Assembly: GCA_023443345.1 (NCBI GenBank)
Contig: JAEZUZ010000002.1
Span: forward strand, 1 to 8,912
Source: Bacillota bacterium
GTDB taxonomy: Bacteria > Bacillota > Clostridia > Peptostreptococcales > Acidaminobacteraceae
DNA: 8,912 nt
Reading direction: 5' to 3'
In this document: in pieces, positions 6,286 through 8,912 of the stretch
Numbering within the stretch: position 1 is the stretch's first letter
Layout of the letters: each line of letters starts with the position of its first letter
The notes under the pieces: model-generated
What the model was told of the DNA's origin: nothing
The model's database searches: none
What the model saw: only the letters and a program-made list of their open reading frames with translations
Translations under genes and position numbers: made by a program

Positions 6286-7154
6286 CAGACTAATACCTCT
6301 ATGCGTTCCTTCAACACTTCTACTTCAAAGGATGAAACTCTATGTATCTCTCCCTCACACTCTATTTCGATGGTGTTTTCAAATATTACATTTATATTTT
6401 TTCCCCTTAGAAAAATGACTCTTTCATCTTCTAAGTGCTCTGCCCTCATCATTTTTTTTAATAGTCCTACTAACTCTCTCTTTGGAACATCTTTCAATAT
6501 GATACACTCAACTATTCCATCATCTACTTTGCTATAGGGAGATATTTCCATATGTCCGCCAAAGTAGGCACCATTTGCAAAGACTACTAGAGGAAACTTT
6601 CCTTCTATTGTAGCCCCATCTATTTCGACTTTTAATTTCTGAGCTTTGTTTGTAATAAAGGCCTGAAGAGCTGCGAATTTATACGGGAATTTCCCCCACA
6701 TAATTTTTTTAAATTTCTTTCTATGTATCAATGTCTCAACATCTATACCTAAACCAGTTACATTGGGTGAATATATGTCTGCCACTTTTAAAAGATCAAC
6801 TTTTTTAAATTTAAAATTATCCAACCTTTCCAAAAACTTATCAAAATCAAATTTCTCATATAGGCTGTGGTAATAATCATTCCCCGAACCAAGAGGGACT
6901 ATTATATACTTTTTGTCTAAGTGAAGCGTGGCATTTATGGTATGGTGTATTGTTCCATCTCCGCCTGCAATACATATACAGTCGTAGTTTATCTCTTTTA
7001 TATCTCTAAACTTTTCATACAAATAGCTCTCGCTTATAGTTCTGTCTATATTGTATGTGATGCCCCTTTTGTCAAACTCCTTGAGTATTTTCTTAAATAT
7101 GTCTTCGTTTTTCTTGGTTCCAGCATCTTCATTTCTTATAATAAGTATGTTCAT
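6285..7154 (-). CDS. Diacylglycerol kinase-family lipid kinase (DgkB/YegS-like)
   Basis: A 289-residue soluble or peripheral lipid kinase of the DAGK catalytic-domain family, expected to phosphorylate diacylglycerol or a related lipid at the membrane with ATP. In B. subtilis DgkB this recycles diacylglycerol from lipoteichoic acid synthesis. Visible motifs are the nucleotide-binding GGDGT (64-68), PLGSGND (87-93), a GLGIDVE segment (134-140), and ANGAYFGGHMEISPYSKVDDG (193-213). The C-terminal catalytic motif, normally DGE with Asp as general base in DgkB, reads EGE (267-269). The ATG at 7154 has GGGAG four bases upstream. It follows parB by 27 bases, which hold parS, and its stop shares one base with the tadA start. 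The substrate is not determined by the sequence, and a sphingosine-like or other lipid substrate is possible. Confidence 0.9.
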   Translation of the reverse strand: MNILIIRNEDAGTKKNEDIFKKILKEFDKRGITYNIDRTISESYLYEKFRDIKEINYDCICIAGGDGTIHHTINATLHLDKKYIIVPLGSGNDYYHSLYEKFDFDKFLERLDNFKFKKVDLLKVADIYSPNVTGLGIDVETLIHRKKFKKIMWGKFPYKFAALQAFITNKAQKLKVEIDGATIEGKFPLVVFANGAYFGGHMEISPYSKVDDGIVECIILKDVPKRELVGLLKKMMRAEHLEDERVIFLRGKNINVIFENTIEIECEGEIHRVSSFEVEVLKERIEVLV

Positions 7155-7165
7155 TTTTCTCCCTA

Positions 7166-7181
7166 TGTTTCACGTGAAACA
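7166..7181 (+). other. parS: parS centromere site bound by ParB
   Basis: TGTTTCACGTGAAACA is a perfect 16-base palindrome and matches the bacterial parS consensus (TGTTNCACGTGAAACA). The flanking A and T extend the symmetry to 18 bases. It starts directly after the parB stop codon and is followed by the lipid-kinase ribosome-binding site, so it fills the gap between them. ParB should load here as a CTP-dependent clamp and spread to neighbouring DNA. It is the only full parS in the window; others probably exist near the origin. Confidence 0.97.
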
Positions 7182-7997
7182 TCACAATTTTGTCTTAAGA
7201 AATTCAACCAGTCTGTTTAAATCTTTTTTTCCGTGATAGCTGAGCTGTATTGAGTTTCCTCTTACAATTACTTTTCTATTAAATCTATTTGTAAGATCTT
7301 CTTCTAACTCTTTAATATGTATATCTTTAGGTTTTCTCTGTTTAGGTTCAGACTCCTTTTGGCTGACCAATTCTTCGAGTTCCCTGACACTTAGATTTTC
7401 ATTTAGAACTTTTTCGAACAATTTCATCTGTTTCACTTGTGGAGTTACAGAAACAAGTACTCTTGCATGCCCCTGTGTGAGTTCTCCCCTTATGACGGCA
7501 TTTAGTATTTTGTCAGGAAGTTGAAGTAATCTAAGTAAATTTGAGACGTATACTCTGGATTTTCCAATTACATCTGCTGCCTCTTGATGTGTTAATTTGT
7601 ACATTTCGATATATGAGTTGATTGCAACAGCTTCATCTATTGGATTTAAATTTTCTCTCTGAATGTTTTCTATAAGAGCTAATTTTGCCTTTGATTGATC
7701 ATCATACTCTTTTACTATTACTTCTATTTCTTTAAGTCCGGCCTTTCTGGCTGCTCTGTATCTTCTCTCACCAGCAACTATTTCATATCCGCCCTCTCTT
7801 TTTGTAACTATTATAGGCTGAATTATTCCATTTTCTTTTATCGATTGTGCAAGTTCTTCAAGAGCAACTTCATCAAACTCTCTTCTAGGCTGTTTTGGAT
7901 TTGGTTTTATCTTTGAAATATCTACCTTTAATATTCCTGTCTGGTTTGCACTCTCAAGAATTGCGTTTAGTCCCTTGCCAAGTCCTTTTCTTTTCAT
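7182..7997 (-). CDS. parB: ParB/Spo0J chromosome partitioning protein, parS-binding CTPase
   Basis: ParB binds parS, uses CTP to close into a sliding clamp, recruits SMC condensin and stimulates ParA ATPase. The 271-residue length is usual. In order it shows the N-terminal ParA-stimulating peptide with KGLGKGLNAIL (4-14), the ParB/Srx CTP-binding domain with QPR and the GERRYRA motif (76-82), ENIQREN (110-116), a helix-turn-helix around LTHQEAADVIGKSRVYVSNLLRL (135-157) that contacts parS, then a linker and a C-terminal dimerisation domain. The ATG at 7997 has AAGGAG six bases upstream and an ATGA overlap with the parA stop. The stop codon touches parS. This is the chromosomal type, not a plasmid type, given its neighbours rsmG and parA and its own chromosomal parS. 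Confidence 0.97.
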   Translation of the reverse strand: MKRKGLGKGLNAILESANQTGILKVDISKIKPNPKQPRREFDEVALEELAQSIKENGIIQPIIVTKREGGYEIVAGERRYRAARKAGLKEIEVIVKEYDDQSKAKLALIENIQRENLNPIDEAVAINSYIEMYKLTHQEAADVIGKSRVYVSNLLRLLQLPDKILNAVIRGELTQGHARVLVSVTPQVKQMKLFEKVLNENLSVRELEELVSQKESEPKQRKPKDIHIKELEEDLTNRFNRKVIVRGNSIQLSYHGKKDLNRLVEFLKTKL

Positions 7998-8749
7998 TGT
8001 GAACTCCTTTTAATAAACTCATTTACAAGTGCCCTAAAGGCCCAGGCACCTTTTGAAAGAGAACTATAGTCATATATGCTCTCTCCATAACTTGGTGCTT
8101 CTGCAAGTCTTATGTTTCTTGGAATATATGAGTTTAAAACTACATCTTTGAAATGGCTTCTCACTTCATTTTCAACATCTGTAGTTAAATTATTTCTCTT
8201 ATCATACATATTTAGAATTACTGCTGCTATCTCTAGGTCATGATTGCAATGTGCCTTTATTCTATCTATAGTATCAATTAAGTCACTCAAACCTTCAAGG
8301 GCATAGTATTCACACTGCACAGGTATTATAACTCCATCACTTGCTGTAAGTGCATTTATGCTCAGTTCTCCTAGAGAAGGTGGTGAGTCTATAAATATAT
8401 AGTCATAATTTTGCTTTATTTTATCTAATTTATCTTTTAATAGAGATTGCCAGTTCTCATTATTTATTATTTCTACTTGGAATCCCGCCAACTCTTTATT
8501 AGAAGTGATTACATCTAGATATTTAGAGTGATTCTTTATAAGTTCGCTTGGATCAGTATCTGAAAATAGGTGATAAGATGCTCTTTCTTGATCATTTTTA
8601 TCAAATCCAAGACCACTTGTTGCATTAGCCTGTGGATCTAGGTCTATTAAAAGTGTCTTTTTTTTCTTTAGGGATACACCGTGCGATAAATTTACAGAGA
8701 TGGTAGTCTTACCAACTCCTCCCTTTTGATTAAAAATAGTAAAAATCAT
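7994..8749 (-). CDS. parA: ParA/Soj chromosome partitioning ATPase
   Basis: ParA is a Walker-type ATPase that binds DNA as an ATP dimer. With ParB it positions origins, and Soj proteins also act on DnaA. I place the start at the ATG at 8749: AGGAG lies five bases upstream and the product begins MIFTIFNQKGGVGKTT, as in the family. A longer frame starting at 8782 adds 11 unconserved residues that would cover the leader. The product is 251 residues, against about 253 for B. subtilis Soj. Motifs are the deviant Walker A KGGVGKTT (9-16), IDLDPQANATSGLG (35-48), Walker B IFIDSPPSLGELS (118-130) and PRNIRLAEAPSYGESIYDY (210-228). It overlaps parB by four bases. Walker B has DSPP where DCPP is common, a minor change. 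No noc gene lies between rsmG and parA. Confidence 0.97.
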   Translation of the reverse strand: MIFTIFNQKGGVGKTTISVNLSHGVSLKKKKTLLIDLDPQANATSGLGFDKNDQERASYHLFSDTDPSELIKNHSKYLDVITSNKELAGFQVEIINNENWQSLLKDKLDKIKQNYDYIFIDSPPSLGELSINALTASDGVIIPVQCEYYALEGLSDLIDTIDRIKAHCNHDLEIAAVILNMYDKRNNLTTDVENEVRSHFKDVVLNSYIPRNIRLAEAPSYGESIYDYSSLSKGAWAFRALVNEFIKRSSQ

Positions 8750-8786
8750 AATTTCTCCTAAGGGTATTGTATCAAAAAACAAAAAA

Positions 8787-8792
8787 ATTATA
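8787..8792 (-). promoter_or_regulatory. Candidate parA -10 element
   Basis: TATAAT on the minus strand, predicting a start near 8780 and a leader of about 30 bases. No good -35 sits at 17 bases; TTTACA (8818-8813) is 20 bases away. A second candidate is TACAAT (8771-8766) with TTTATA at 17 bases, but it would start transcription almost on the ribosome-binding site. A promoter is needed here because a terminator lies just upstream. Confidence 0.5.
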
Positions 8793-8820
8793 AATAATCT
8801 ATATTTGGTATTTGTAAAAT

Positions 8821-8850
8821 AAAAAAAGAAATGTTTTACATTTCTTTTTT
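8821..8850 (-). terminator. Intrinsic terminator after rsmG
   Basis: A perfect 13-base-pair repeat (8822-8834 with 8838-8850, arms AAAAAAGAAATGT) with a three-base loop continues on the minus strand into a seven-T run (8827-8821). It starts four bases after the rsmG stop and separates rsmG from parA. The stem contains only two G-C pairs, so it may be weaker than the one before secA. Confidence 0.75.
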
Positions 8851-8853
8851 AAG

Positions 8854-8912
8854 CTATAGAGGCTTCTTTTTCATCTGTGCATTACTTCTTGGATATATAC
8901 TATCAGTTTTTT
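8854..8912 (-). CDS. rsmG: RsmG (GidB), C-terminal 18 codons (partial)
   Basis: The frame from 8910 down to a TAG at 8856-8854 encodes KTDSIYPRSNAQMKKKPL. This resembles the RsmG C-terminus, which usually reads like K-T-x-x-x-YPR-x-x-x-x-P-x-x-x-PL. RsmG methylates G527 of 16S rRNA using S-adenosylmethionine. The position directly before parA-parB is also canonical for rsmG near the origin. The rest lies outside the window, so the call depends on a short tail plus gene order. Confidence 0.75.
   Translation of the reverse strand, partial: KTDSIYPRSNAQMKKKPL

Noticed and set aside
6921..7220. Plus-strand open frame of 99 codons antisense to the lipid kinase and across parS
   Set aside because: The opposite strand carries a conserved kinase with intact motifs. 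The plus-strand translation is hydrophobic, which is expected of the complement of AT-rich coding DNA.
7429..7444. TGTTTCAC half-site inside parB as a second parS
   Set aside because: Only the left half matches; the right half (TTGTGGAG) does not resemble GTGAAACA.
8750..8782. Eleven-residue N-terminal extension of ParA (start at 8782)
   Set aside because: It is not conserved, has no ribosome-binding site at proper spacing, and covers the leader and promoter. The ATG at 8749 has a strong AGGAG.

Overview
This window is ordinary core-chromosome sequence from a strongly AT-rich, low-GC Gram-positive bacterium. Clostridia or Tissierellia is my best guess, from protein style, base composition and gene order; I do not identify a species. 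Every gene I can support lies on the minus strand, so transcription runs from high to low coordinates. The end of rsmG followed by parA, parB and a perfect parS site places the window near the replication origin, where these genes usually sit.

Layout in the direction of transcription. (1) 8912-8821: the last codons of rsmG and an intrinsic terminator. (2) 8792-5716: a promoter, then parA, parB, parS, a diacylglycerol-kinase-family lipid kinase, tadA and tRNA-Ser(GGA), closed by a strong terminator. The genes overlap or nearly touch, and the tRNA begins on the base after the tadA stop codon. (3) 5699-1: an extended -10 promoter, then secA, prfB, a TraX-family membrane protein, tsaE, tsaB and the first 41 codons of tsaD, which runs off the window. 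Every junction in this block is an overlap of 4 to 14 bases, so it reads as one translationally coupled transcript.

The genes serve chromosome segregation (ParA, ParB, parS), membrane-lipid phosphorylation, protein export (SecA), and translation fidelity and termination (TadA, tRNA-Ser, RF2, and TsaB, TsaD and TsaE for t6A37 in ANN-decoding tRNAs). RF2 must be read as a programmed +1 frameshift: a GTG start inside the 3' end of secA, 22 zero-frame codons, an in-frame UGA, then 343 codons, giving 365 residues. The ORF that starts at 2786 is only its C-terminal part.

I found no mobile element, CRISPR array, phage gene, defence system or clearly new system. The points most worth a second look are the TraX-like gene inside the secA/prfB/tsa operon, the tadA stop/tRNA abutment, the atypical tRNA-Ser (U73, weak D and variable stems), the SPY anticodon-recognition motif in RF2, and the parS site that fills the parB/lipid-kinase gap. 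No stretch longer than 300 bases lacks a gene. The largest spacers, 5664-5752 and 8750-8853, hold promoters and terminators.
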